DNA of 64,000 nt from an uncultured Saprospiraceae bacterium (lineage in GTDB: Bacteria; Bacteroidota; Bacteroidia; Chitinophagales; Saprospiraceae): NCBI GenBank assembly GCA_937941765.1, contig CALDGQ010000016.1, forward strand, positions 1 through 64,000. The letters are read 5' to 3'. The position numbers and the translations under genes were made by a program. Below the pieces are notes generated by a model. The model was not told where the DNA came from. It saw only the letters and a program-made list of their open reading frames with translations, and searched no databases. This document shows, piece by piece, positions 37,695 to 46,513 of the stretch; the first letter of the stretch is position 1, and each line of letters begins with the position of its first letter.

Positions 37695-38306
37695 ATGAAA
37701 AAGCTTTTATTGCTTTCATGTTTATGCATGTTCTTGACATCAGCTCAAGCACAAGTAGAATTAAAAATCAACCCACTAGGTATTTTATTTAGTAGCCCTG
37801 ATTTGGCAGCTGAATATTTAGTAAATGACAATTTAGGTGTGGAACTTTCACTTGGTTTGGTATATGGAAATACATTAGGTAGTGGATTAATCGATGATTC
37901 TTTTAAGATTAAGAAATCAGGTTACAGAGTACGTCTTTCAGGTAAGTATTACTTCAGTCCAGAAGATGGATGTGATAAGTTTTACGCTGGAATGTATCTA
38001 GGTCCTAGATCAACTAAGTTTTCCGGTGATTCAACTGTTTGGGGATATGACCCTGGATACAAACTATCAGGATTCGCAATCGGTCTTTTAGTAGGATACA
38101 AATGGGTTGCGGATAGCGGTCTTGTATTTGAAATTGGTGCTGGTGGTGGCCGTGCATTGGGTGAGAAATTTACCTTTAATGATGGTAGTTTGGACGAGAG
38201 TGGATTTGATGGATTTGGAGTTGATTTTGTTGGGACACTAGCTGTTGGTTACCGTTTTGGTGACACAGGTGGAGGTTCTAAGAAGAAAAAACGACGACGA
38301 AGATAA
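37695..38306 (+). CDS. outer-membrane beta-barrel protein with a basic C-terminal tail
   Basis: 203 residues. A signal peptide (LLLLSCLCMFLTSAQAQ) is followed by alternating hydrophobic strands separated by Gly/Asp turns (VELKINPLGILFSSPDLAAEY, GYRVRLSGKYYFSP, KLSGFAIGLLVGYKWVADSG, GTLAVGYRFGD), the pattern of small 8-stranded barrels of the DUF3575/OmpA-barrel kind. It ends GGGSKKKKRRRR, unlike the aromatic end preferred by the BAM machinery. Function unknown. It has its own promoter and terminator. Confidence 0.8.
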   Translation: MKKLLLLSCLCMFLTSAQAQVELKINPLGILFSSPDLAAEYLVNDNLGVELSLGLVYGNTLGSGLIDDSFKIKKSGYRVRLSGKYYFSPEDGCDKFYAGMYLGPRSTKFSGDSTVWGYDPGYKLSGFAIGLLVGYKWVADSGLVFEIGAGGGRALGEKFTFNDGSLDESGFDGFGVDFVGTLAVGYRFGDTGGGSKKKKRRRR

Positions 38307-38324
38307 CACTTCATTATAAATGAT

Positions 38325-38363
38325 AAAAAAGCCTGACCAATTTGAAATTGGTCAGGCTTTTTT
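38325..38363. terminator. bidirectional rho-independent terminator
   Basis: A 17-bp stem with A-run on the left and T-run on the right (38325-38341 with 38347-38363, 5-nt loop) lies between the barrel gene and the convergent 203-residue gene; it can work in both directions. Confidence 0.93.
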
Positions 38364-38394
38364 GATTTAATTAATAGTATTAATAATTCAGATT

Positions 38395-39006
38395 TTAAGC
38401 AAATTCAAAAAGTAAAGTATCACTTTGAATAACTGGATGGAATGTATTAACAATCACTTTTTCTTCTTGAACCAACTCATTATTACTAGTAATCACAACT
38501 TTGACTTCAGGAATTACAATGTTATCTTCAGAGACAATCATTTTCACCTCTGGTGCAACAATTGGTTCCACGACAACTTCTTTTTCACTTTCAAAAGTGT
38601 TGACAATTTCTAAAGGAGCAGATACATCAAACAAGTCCAGCGGTTTAATCTTGTGCTTTTGATCTTTGATTTTTTCTAAAATAGAAACACAAGTTTCCAA
38701 CATGTCTGGATCCAATTTATTTTCAAAATCAGCATTAATACGCACTTCTGTAGCTTTGTAAGTATGGCTCATGACGCTGACACCATAATTGGATAGAAAT
38801 TCTCTGACCAATCGATCCATAAAACTGCTGCAGTCTACTCGATAATGGTGGTCCCATTCTGAAGTAAGCATATCCATGATTTCTTCCGCAAGATCATCAA
38901 TCTTACTCCTAGGCGCAGCCTTTTTTTGTCGAGAATTTAGCTTTGAATCGGTCTTAGAAAGCAGTAGCGCTTTCTCTTCTGGGGTGAAGATGATAGGTTT
39001 TTTCAT
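38395..39006 (-). CDS. cytoplasmic protein of unknown function
   Basis: 203 residues, no signal peptide or membrane segment. The N-terminal half is charged and helical (KKPIIFTPEEKALLLSKTDS, DDLAEEIMDMLTSEWDHHYR, DCSSFMDRLVREFLSNYGV). The C-terminal third is low-complexity Val/Glu/Ile repeats (VVVEPIVAPEVKMIVSEDN, IVIPEVKVVITSNNE). I recognise no family. It is transcribed alone and convergent with the barrel gene. Confidence 0.6.
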   Translation of the reverse strand: MKKPIIFTPEEKALLLSKTDSKLNSRQKKAAPRSKIDDLAEEIMDMLTSEWDHHYRVDCSSFMDRLVREFLSNYGVSVMSHTYKATEVRINADFENKLDPDMLETCVSILEKIKDQKHKIKPLDLFDVSAPLEIVNTFESEKEVVVEPIVAPEVKMIVSEDNIVIPEVKVVITSNNELVQEEKVIVNTFHPVIQSDTLLFEFA

Positions 39007-39193
39007 AGCGTGTTGTTTAGTATTAGCCTTATCAAGATAACTGACTTTGACGTATTATCAAAAATTTTAACGTCTTTTTATGGTTTTCCTGTGTGGTTAA
39101 TGTGTTGATGATTAGTTGTTTAGAGGTTTTATGTGAAATTTTACTTTAGATGAACCTACTATCAATTAGCTAAAAAAGCAAAGAAATCACCAT

Positions 39194-40489
39194 TCAAAAT
39201 AACTTGTATCCAAATACTAACTCTAAAGTTCTGTAAGCAGACACCCAGTTTTTTGTCTTAGCAAATAAGTCTCTTCGAGAATGATAATTGACGGAAGCAG
39301 AGAATTTATCTGAATAAGTAGCCCCAATTCCAAACCGCCAATTACCACCTGGGGTCATCGCAGCATTCGAAAATGTAAATTTTTCAAACAAGATGTTTCC
39401 TTCATTTAATATATCAAAAGCAACTCTACTTGCGTCTACATGAAAACTCAAATTTTCACTACTAGAAAAGTAATATCTCAATCCAAATGTGAAATCTACA
39501 GATTTATAGGTCACAGTTAATGGATCGGTTTCAATGACACCTGCAGACTGCACATAGGATGCCTCATCGGACGCAGAAAATGTCTGAAGCACAGGCTCTG
39601 CAATGAAACACCATTTTGTTTTTGATATTTGTTTCCCTGAATTATTGTAACGCGGAAAAAATTCAAAGTCCAATCCAAAACGAAAACCAGGTTTATATCC
39701 AAAAAGGTAATTGTCAAAAGGGAAAGCTGAAGTTTCTGTGTTTAGATAAGATACTTTAAAACCAGGTTTGATCCACATGTTAAAAAGATCACTGTTTGAT
39801 TTCTGTACTTTGATTTCTGCTTCACTTCGGTAAACATAATTTGGATCTTTGCATTCGTTGTAATTAATAAAGTAAGGTTTAAGCTCGGCCGCTATATATT
39901 TTATGCTTTTTAATTTCCGGCTAGAATTTTTGCTGCATGATAGCGTATTTATAAGTTGTTGGCGAAACTGACGATTTGTTTGGATGGTACTTTTACCTAC
40001 GGCGCCAGCTTGTTGCCCCTCTGGTAGTCGATATTCTTTCCATACAAGTTGTTTTAGCGGCCCATCCTCAATACTATAAAAATAACGTTTTCTATTTTTG
40101 TCATTAAATTCATAAAGACTGGCAGTACCAGTTACAATTTCTTTTAAGAATAAATGTTCTTGGTTAAAGACTGGATTTCTTTCTGTACTTAACATACTGT
40201 AGTCATCTCTACTTTTGTCAATTTCAACAATTCGGCTAATGTATCTTTCAAATAATCCATCACCCAATCCGAATTCTTTTATCTCATTAACCATCAGTGT
40301 TTTGACCTCACCATCTGCGGTAGTTTTATAAGCAATTTTCTTTGGATGGATTCTCCAATTTCCAAGTTCAATTAAGCATTTTACTTTATTATTTTCATTG
40401 TCAATGAAATATCCGTCGTCAAAAAGCATTTGACCTTGACAGTTGATGAAATATAGTAATGTAAAAGCGATTGATAATAAAGACTTCAT
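39194..40489 (-). CDS. secreted protein, probably with an outer-membrane barrel half
   Basis: 431 residues from the ATG at 40489, preferred because it gives a clean signal peptide (MKSLLSIAFTLLYFINCQGQ); a reading to 40522 adds 11 residues. The N-terminal half (FDDGYFIDNENNKVKCLIEL, PKKIAYKTTADGEVKTLMV) is soluble. The C-terminal half has amphipathic strands (KPGFRFGLDFEFFPRY, FTFGLRYYFSS, WRFGIGATYSDKFSASVNYH, TLELVFGYKLF-end), consistent with a barrel ending in phenylalanine. Function unknown. Confidence 0.65.
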   Translation of the reverse strand: MKSLLSIAFTLLYFINCQGQMLFDDGYFIDNENNKVKCLIELGNWRIHPKKIAYKTTADGEVKTLMVNEIKEFGLGDGLFERYISRIVEIDKSRDDYSMLSTERNPVFNQEHLFLKEIVTGTASLYEFNDKNRKRYFYSIEDGPLKQLVWKEYRLPEGQQAGAVGKSTIQTNRQFRQQLINTLSCSKNSSRKLKSIKYIAAELKPYFINYNECKDPNYVYRSEAEIKVQKSNSDLFNMWIKPGFKVSYLNTETSAFPFDNYLFGYKPGFRFGLDFEFFPRYNNSGKQISKTKWCFIAEPVLQTFSASDEASYVQSAGVIETDPLTVTYKSVDFTFGLRYYFSSSENLSFHVDASRVAFDILNEGNILFEKFTFSNAAMTPGGNWRFGIGATYSDKFSASVNYHSRRDLFAKTKNWVSAYRTLELVFGYKLF

Positions 40490-40672
40490 AGTTTTAGTTT
40501 GTTTTAGAGTGGAAAATAACAATATTTTTACAACTTTTTTTATAATTATAAAGTCAATACTAGAACCAAGAAATCCTTTGAATAATCAAAAAATATGGAG
40601 TAGTAATTATTTTAATTTTGGAAGACCTAATTCTTTATTATCTTTTTCTCAATTTTCAGTATCTTCATCCGC

Positions 40673-41467
40673 ATGAAACAATACCTAGACCTTCTCCAAC
40701 ATATCCTTGACAACGGAACCCTTAAATCTGATAGAACCGGTACTGGTACCAAAAGTGTCTTCGGTTACCAAATGCGTTTTGATCTGTCAGAAGGCTTTCC
40801 GTTAATCACAACCAAAAAATGTCATCTCAAATCAATCATTCACGAATTGCTTTGGTTCTTAGATGGCGATACCAATGTCAAATACCTTCAAGAAAATGGA
40901 GTACGCATTTGGAATGAATGGGCAGATGAAAATGGGGAATTAGGTCCTGTTTATGGTAAACAATGGAGAAGTTGGGAAGGTGCCAATGGAGAAGTAATCG
41001 ATCAAATTAGTAATGCAATCAATACTATTAAAACAAATCCAGATTCTCGACGCATCATTGTGAATGCATGGAATGTAGCAGATTTGCCCCACATGGCATT
41101 GAGTCCTTGTCATTGCTTATTTCAATTTTATGTGGCAGATGGGAAATTAAGTTGTCAATTATATCAAAGATCAGCTGATACTTTTTTAGGCGTACCTTTT
41201 AATATAGCGTCCTATGCTTTGTTGACTATGATGATGGCACAAGTATGCAATTTGGAACCTGGTGCATTTGTTCACACTTTTGGAGATGTACACTTATATA
41301 TCAACCATTTAGAGCAAACCAAACTACAGTTGACTAGGTCGCCTAAACCACTGCCAAAGATGCAAATCAATCCTAAGGTAGATTCAATTTTTGACTTCAA
41401 AATTGATGACTTTAAATTGTTAAACTACGAACCATATCCACACATAAAAGCAACAGTATCTGTTTGA
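40673..41467 (+). CDS. thyA: thymidylate synthase
   Basis: 264 residues, the same length as the E. coli enzyme. It methylates dUMP to dTMP with methylenetetrahydrofolate. Motifs: [64 protein letters not shown], the catalytic cysteine in [11 protein letters not shown], and [20 protein letters not shown]. The start [12 protein letters not shown] is canonical. A TAATTTTG box at 40613-40620 may be its -7 element. Confidence 0.97.
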   Translation: MKQYLDLLQHILDNGTLKSDRTGTGTKSVFGYQMRFDLSEGFPLITTKKCHLKSIIHELLWFLDGDTNVKYLQENGVRIWNEWADENGELGPVYGKQWRSWEGANGEVIDQISNAINTIKTNPDSRRIIVNAWNVADLPHMALSPCHCLFQFYVADGKLSCQLYQRSADTFLGVPFNIASYALLTMMMAQVCNLEPGAFVHTFGDVHLYINHLEQTKLQLTRSPKPLPKMQINPKVDSIFDFKIDDFKLLNYEPYPHIKATVSV

Positions 41468-41579
41468 TTTCGTAGGAGTTATGTATATTAGATTTTATTA
41501 ATCCAATTAGCCATTAGAAATGTTCCATTCAACTCCTTATTTAGACGAAATCTAAATAAATATGAGTACCTATATTCTA

Positions 41580-41610
41580 TTGGTTTAATTGGTACTGATT
41601 TGTACTTTTG
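41580..41610 (+). promoter_or_regulatory. predicted promoter of the act-cox operon
   Basis: TTG (41580-41582), a 20-bp spacer and TACTTTTG (41603-41610). Transcription would begin near 41617, so translation of actA must start further down, at 41684 as chosen here. Confidence 0.6.
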
Positions 41611-41683
41611 CGCTGACAAAATCATGACACAACATAAGTGCCTGATTTTAGCGGAATTATACGATATACCAAAAAATTATCTG

Positions 41684-43093
41684 ATGATATATAAATCATT
41701 GAAACTCTGTGTTTTATTTCTTTTCTTCTCTTTAATACAGATTTCTCCAATCTCTGCTGAAGCAGATCTTGCTGGTGGTAAAGCGCTATTTAAAGCAAAA
41801 TGTGCAACTTGCCACAACAAGAATATGAAGGATGATTTGACAGGTCCTGCATTAGGTGGTGTTCAAGAACGCTGGGAAGGACGTGAAGAAACCTTAGCAG
41901 CATGGATTAGAAACTCTCAAGCAGTCATCGCTTCAGGTGATAAATATGCAAATGATCTTTATAATGAGTGGAAGCAAAGTTTAATGACACCGTTTCCAGA
42001 ATTATCAGATCAGGATATTGAAAATCTTCTAGGTTATATTGACGGAAAATACAAAGGTACATATGATGCACCTAAATTGCCTGAAGGCCCAACTGGTGGA
42101 ACAGATGCACCAAAGAAAAATAATTTGCCATTATATGGATTAGTTGCCTTCGTATTGGCAGCCTTAGCAGTTGTTTTAGCTAGAATTATTGCGAACCTGA
42201 ATCATATGATTGCAGTCAAAGGCGGTGCGACTGATGCGGTTCGTCCAGGCTTACTAGAATCAATTGGTGGTAAGAGTTTTATCAGTTTTATACTATTTGG
42301 ATTGGTGATTTGGGGTGGTTACACAACTGTCAATAATGCAATCGGTATCGGTCGTCAACAAGGATATACACCAGAACAACCGATTAAATTCTCACACGCT
42401 ACACACGCAGGTGCACAAAAGATCGATTGCCAATATTGTCATGATGGAGCACGTCGTAGTAAGCACTCTGTTATCCCTGCCGCTAATACTTGTATGAATT
42501 GCCACAAAGCAGTCAAGAAAGGAAGCAAGTATGGAACAGGAGAAATATCTAAAATCTACGCTTCAGTAGGGTACGATCCAACAGAAGATGTGTATATCAA
42601 AAACTACGATCAATTAGAACGTGATTCCATAAAAGCAATCTATCAAAAGTGGTTCAAAGCTCAATATTTGAAAGAAGCAAATTTGGAGAAATTAGATAAA
42701 AGAGGAACCGACTTAGTGGAAGATCAATGGTCAGATATCGTCTCGTCATTGACAAGTCCAATGAAGAAAAAAATTGGTGGTCCAATCGAGTGGATTCGTA
42801 TTCACAACTTACCTGATCACGTTTATTTCAATCACGCACAACACGTTACTGTCGGAGAGGTAGAATGCCAAACGTGTCACGGAAAAGTAGAAGAGATGGA
42901 GGTAGTCGGTCAATACTCACCACTATCAATGGGTTGGTGTGTAAACTGTCATAGAGAAACAGAAGTAAAATTTCAAGACAATGAATATTACGACTCCTAT
43001 AAAGTATATCACGACGAAATCAAAAAAGGAGATCGTACAAAAGTAACTGTTGAAGAAATTGGTGGTTTGGAATGTCAAAAATGTCATTACTAG
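41684..43093 (+). CDS. actA: ActA: multiheme cytochrome c subunit of alternative complex III
   Basis: 469 residues from the ATG at 41684, which gives a normal signal peptide (LKLCVLFLFFSLIQISPISA) and lies after the predicted promoter; longer readings start before it. An N-terminal mono-heme domain (CATCH, Cys40) is followed by two membrane segments (about 140-165 and 195-215) and five CxxCH motifs: CQYCH (249), CMNCH (270), CQTCH (395), CVNCH (419) and CQKCH (464). ActA is normally the pentaheme subunit; here a sixth heme domain is fused in front. It passes electrons from menaquinol toward the oxidase. First gene of the operon, 75 bases before actB. Confidence 0.92.
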   Translation: MIYKSLKLCVLFLFFSLIQISPISAEADLAGGKALFKAKCATCHNKNMKDDLTGPALGGVQERWEGREETLAAWIRNSQAVIASGDKYANDLYNEWKQSLMTPFPELSDQDIENLLGYIDGKYKGTYDAPKLPEGPTGGTDAPKKNNLPLYGLVAFVLAALAVVLARIIANLNHMIAVKGGATDAVRPGLLESIGGKSFISFILFGLVIWGGYTTVNNAIGIGRQQGYTPEQPIKFSHATHAGAQKIDCQYCHDGARRSKHSVIPAANTCMNCHKAVKKGSKYGTGEISKIYASVGYDPTEDVYIKNYDQLERDSIKAIYQKWFKAQYLKEANLEKLDKRGTDLVEDQWSDIVSSLTSPMKKKIGGPIEWIRIHNLPDHVYFNHAQHVTVGEVECQTCHGKVEEMEVVGQYSPLSMGWCVNCHRETEVKFQDNEYYDSYKVYHDEIKKGDRTKVTVEEIGGLECQKCHY

Positions 43094-43168
43094 TAACGTC
43101 GTAGCAATGAAACGAAGCAACTAGTAAAAACCATTATTAAAAAGAAAAATTTTCATTCAAGAATATAT

Positions 43169-46100
43169 ATGAAAAACCAGAAAAACGAAGCTTGGGTAGG
43201 AATTAGTGATAAAATCAATGATCCAGATTTGTTAACTCAAATCGATAAAGAATTCATTGAACTACCTATCGTTGATACGCTATCTGACGAAGCTGTTGTC
43301 GAAACACCAGCCAACCGTAGAGACTTTTTGAAGTATCTAGGATTTGGATTAGGAGCAGCTACTTTGGCTGCCGGTTGTGATGCACCAATCAGAAGAGCGA
43401 TTCCATACGTAACTAAACCAGATGCCATCGTACCAGGTGTCGCAAATTATTACGCATCTTCTTTTGTGAATGGTGGTGATTATTGTGCTGTATTAGTGAA
43501 AACGAGAGAAGGCCGTCCAATCAAAATCGAAGGAAATAGTTTATCTGGTGTCACCAAAGGTGGAACGAACACTCGTACGCAAGCTGCAGTGCTTTCATTA
43601 TACGATACCAATCGTATCAAAGGCTGCTACAGCCAAGATGGTGAAACGATGACCGCAATGTCATGGTCAGAAGTTGATAAAGCAATGGGCACTAAATTAA
43701 ATGCGGGAAGCCGTATTTTAATTATTACCAACACGATTTTAAGTCCAACTGCTAAAAAAGCTTTGGGTGAATTCACTGCTGCTTATCCAAACGCTAAAGT
43801 AGTTACTTACGATCCTGTTTCTTCTTCGGCAATCTTGGAAGCAAATCAGGAATGTTTTGGTGACCAAGTAATTCCTGCATACCATTTCGACAAAGCTAAA
43901 GTGATTGTCAGTGTTGGTGCAGACTTTTTAGGAACTTGGATTTCTCCAATCGAATACGCTGCCGATTATTCTAAAAACAGAAGAATTCCGAACCATAAAA
44001 AAGCAAAAATGTCTCGCCACATTCAAGTGGAAAGCATGATGTCTTTGACAGGTTCAAATGCGGATAACCGTATTTTAATTAAGCCTTCTGAGCAAGGATC
44101 TGCCATCGCAAATTTATATAATGAAGTAGCTGCCATCACCGGTGGTGCAAGTATTTCTGCTCCAGCTATCAACGCTGCTGCTAAGAAAGGTTTGAAAGCT
44201 GCTGCAAAAGATTTGACAAATGCTGGAAGTACGGGGTTAGTAGTTTCAGGTTCTAATAATGTCGGAGAACAAGTATTAGTAAATGCGATCAACAACATGA
44301 TCGGTGCTTACGGAAATACCTTAAGTTTCTCCGGTGCTTCCCTACAACGTCAAGGATTAGATTCATCTATCCAAGGTGCGATCAGTGAAATGAAAGGAGG
44401 AAGTGTAGACACTGTTATTGTATGGGGTGCCAATCCTGCTTTCGATTTACCAAATGCCGGTGACTTCGCTGCTGCATTCGGAAAAGTAAAAAACAAAATC
44501 GCTTTGAGTTACAACATGGATGAAACGACTGCACTTTGCAATCATGTCATCGGTGTCCATCACTTCTTGGAATCATGGGGAGATGCAGAACCTAAGCGAG
44601 GATATTATAGTTTAATCCAGCCAACCATTTCTCCATTGTTTGAAACCAGACAAGCGGAAGAAATTTTATTGCGCTGGGCAAAATCTGGTAATTTAAATAC
44701 CAATGCAGATCAGCCATATTACGAGTATGTAAAAAATAGCTGGAAAAGTTTAGCAGGTGGATTTGCTTCTTTCGGATCTTTCTGGGACAACACTTTGCAT
44801 GATGGTATTTATGAAGCACCAAGAGGTTCTTCAGCAAGCGGTTTTTCTGGAAGCGTTTCAGGAGCTGCTGCAAAAATCAATAAACCAGTTAATAGTGATT
44901 TGGAAATCGAATTTTTCGAATCATTAAATATTGGTGCAGGTCAATACGCCAACAATCCTTGGTTACAAGAAGTACCAGATCCAGTGACTCGTTGTACTTG
45001 GGGAAATCAATTGACAGTTCCTACACACTGGAATGGTTCAGATGATTACGATACGTTCCGTGGAATTGGTAGCAAAAATGCAAAGAGCCATGGAGACTAT
45101 GTCAACATGGGAATCAAAGGTCGTGAAGAGAAAGTTTCTGCAGTTCCACAATTTGGAATGATGAGAGGAACTTTAGGGATGGGAATAGGTTACGGACGTG
45201 AAGTTGTTGGAGAATGTGGTGCTGGAATCGGAACCAACGTGTACCCATGGTTGTCAATTGATAAAAACGGAAACACACAATATTATGCAACCAATGTTTC
45301 AGTATCTGAAATTGTTGGTCGTGAAAAAGAATTAGCGTGCGTACAATACCATCACACAATGGGATTGACGGGAACCAAAACTGGTTCTGATGAAGTGATC
45401 AATGTAGATGAAGAAATTTTAGCGTTCCAAGGTTCATTAGTCGATCGTTCTATCATTCGTACTTCTCATGTGGATGAATTGGCTGCCACTGTTCCTGCAT
45501 TAGTAAAAGAAAGAAGCCATCACCAATACTTAAATGATCAAACATTATATCCTTTTGACGAATACTCAAGAGTGAATTACGGACAAGGTCATCACTGGGG
45601 AATGCACGTAGACTTGAATGCATGTACTGGTTGTGCTGCATGTACGGTTGCTTGTATGGCTGAAAATAATGTTCCTGTAGTTGGAAAAACGGAAGTTCAC
45701 AGACACCACGAAATGTCTTGGTTGAGAATTGATCGTTACTTCTACGGGGATGCAGAAAATCCGAATGTGGTGTATCAACCAATGATGTGCCAACACTGTG
45801 ATAACGCTCCATGTGAAAATGTTTGTCCCGTAGCAGCAACCAACCACAGTTCTGAAGGATTGAATCAAATGACTTATAACAGATGTATTGGTACAAGATA
45901 TTGTGCAAATAACTGTCCTTATAAAGTACGTCGTTTTAACTGGTTGGATTACACAACAGCAGATTTATTTCCTGGTAACCAACCACACATCAACGATGAG
46001 AAAATTCCATTCGGTGCTGATAACTTAACTAGAATGGTATTGAATCCAGATGTAACAGTTCGTTCACGTGGTGTGATCGAAAAATGTAGTTTCTGTGTTC

Positions 46101-46354
46101 AAAGAATTCAAGAAGGTAAATTGACTGCCAAAGCAGAAGGAAGAGCATTAGCTGACAATGATGTAAGAACAGCTTGTCAAACAGCTTGTCCTACTCAAGC
46201 CATCATTTTCGGTGACTTGAATAATCCAAATGCTGAAGTAAACAAACGTATCGCATCTGATATGACTTACCAAGTGATTGAAGAAGTGAATATTCAACCG
46301 TCTGTAAATTACTCAATGAAAGTAAATAACAGAAACGAGCAGATAGACGTATAA
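43169..46354 (+). CDS. actB: ActB: Fe-S / molybdopterin-oxidoreductase-like subunit of alternative complex III
   Basis: 1061 residues. A twin-arginine motif sits at about 49-50 (ANRRDFLKYLGFGLGAATLA), placed internally as in the TAT-variant family, and is followed by a cysteine (AAGCDAP). Residues about 60-780 resemble the molybdopterin oxidoreductase fold, which in ACIII is known to lack the cofactor. Residues about 819-1020 hold ferredoxin-type cysteines: CTGCAACTVAC, CQHCDNAPCENVCP, CIGTRYCANNCP, CSFCVQR and CQTACP, enough for four clusters. It forms the periplasmic electron path of the complex. Confidence 0.95.
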   Translation: MKNQKNEAWVGISDKINDPDLLTQIDKEFIELPIVDTLSDEAVVETPANRRDFLKYLGFGLGAATLAAGCDAPIRRAIPYVTKPDAIVPGVANYYASSFVNGGDYCAVLVKTREGRPIKIEGNSLSGVTKGGTNTRTQAAVLSLYDTNRIKGCYSQDGETMTAMSWSEVDKAMGTKLNAGSRILIITNTILSPTAKKALGEFTAAYPNAKVVTYDPVSSSAILEANQECFGDQVIPAYHFDKAKVIVSVGADFLGTWISPIEYAADYSKNRRIPNHKKAKMSRHIQVESMMSLTGSNADNRILIKPSEQGSAIANLYNEVAAITGGASISAPAINAAAKKGLKAAAKDLTNAGSTGLVVSGSNNVGEQVLVNAINNMIGAYGNTLSFSGASLQRQGLDSSIQGAISEMKGGSVDTVIVWGANPAFDLPNAGDFAAAFGKVKNKIALSYNMDETTALCNHVIGVHHFLESWGDAEPKRGYYSLIQPTISPLFETRQAEEILLRWAKSGNLNTNADQPYYEYVKNSWKSLAGGFASFGSFWDNTLHDGIYEAPRGSSASGFSGSVSGAAAKINKPVNSDLEIEFFESLNIGAGQYANNPWLQEVPDPVTRCTWGNQLTVPTHWNGSDDYDTFRGIGSKNAKSHGDYVNMGIKGREEKVSAVPQFGMMRGTLGMGIGYGREVVGECGAGIGTNVYPWLSIDKNGNTQYYATNVSVSEIVGREKELACVQYHHTMGLTGTKTGSDEVINVDEEILAFQGSLVDRSIIRTSHVDELAATVPALVKERSHHQYLNDQTLYPFDEYSRVNYGQGHHWGMHVDLNACTGCAACTVACMAENNVPVVGKTEVHRHHEMSWLRIDRYFYGDAENPNVVYQPMMCQHCDNAPCENVCPVAATNHSSEGLNQMTYNRCIGTRYCANNCPYKVRRFNWLDYTTADLFPGNQPHINDEKIPFGADNLTRMVLNPDVTVRSRGVIEKCSFCVQRIQEGKLTAKAEGRALADNDVRTACQTACPTQAIIFGDLNNPNAEVNKRIASDMTYQVIEEVNIQPSVNYSMKVNNRNEQIDV

Positions 46355-46379
46355 AACCCCAACGAGGTTAAATCAGAAA

Positions 46380-46398
46380 ATTGGGGCAACGCCCCAAT
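46380..46398 (+). other. intercistronic hairpin between actB and actC
   Basis: A perfect 8-bp stem (ATTGGGGC, AAC loop, GCCCCAAT) sits in a 159-base gap without a T-run. It could tune relative expression or mark an RNA-processing point; it is not a typical terminator. Confidence 0.5.
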
Positions 46399-46513
46399 GT
46401 ACAAATAGTGGATGTAAAGCTCTTGAAGGAGCAAAATAAAATGACCACTTAACGAATTAAAATAATAATCAAGGAGTTCTGTTTTAAGCAGAATTCTAAA
46501 ACCAAATAAGTTT

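Noticed and set aside
41600..41683. Longer N-terminus for ActA
   Set aside because: It would begin at or before the predicted promoter's -7 box and would bury the signal peptide 28 residues in.
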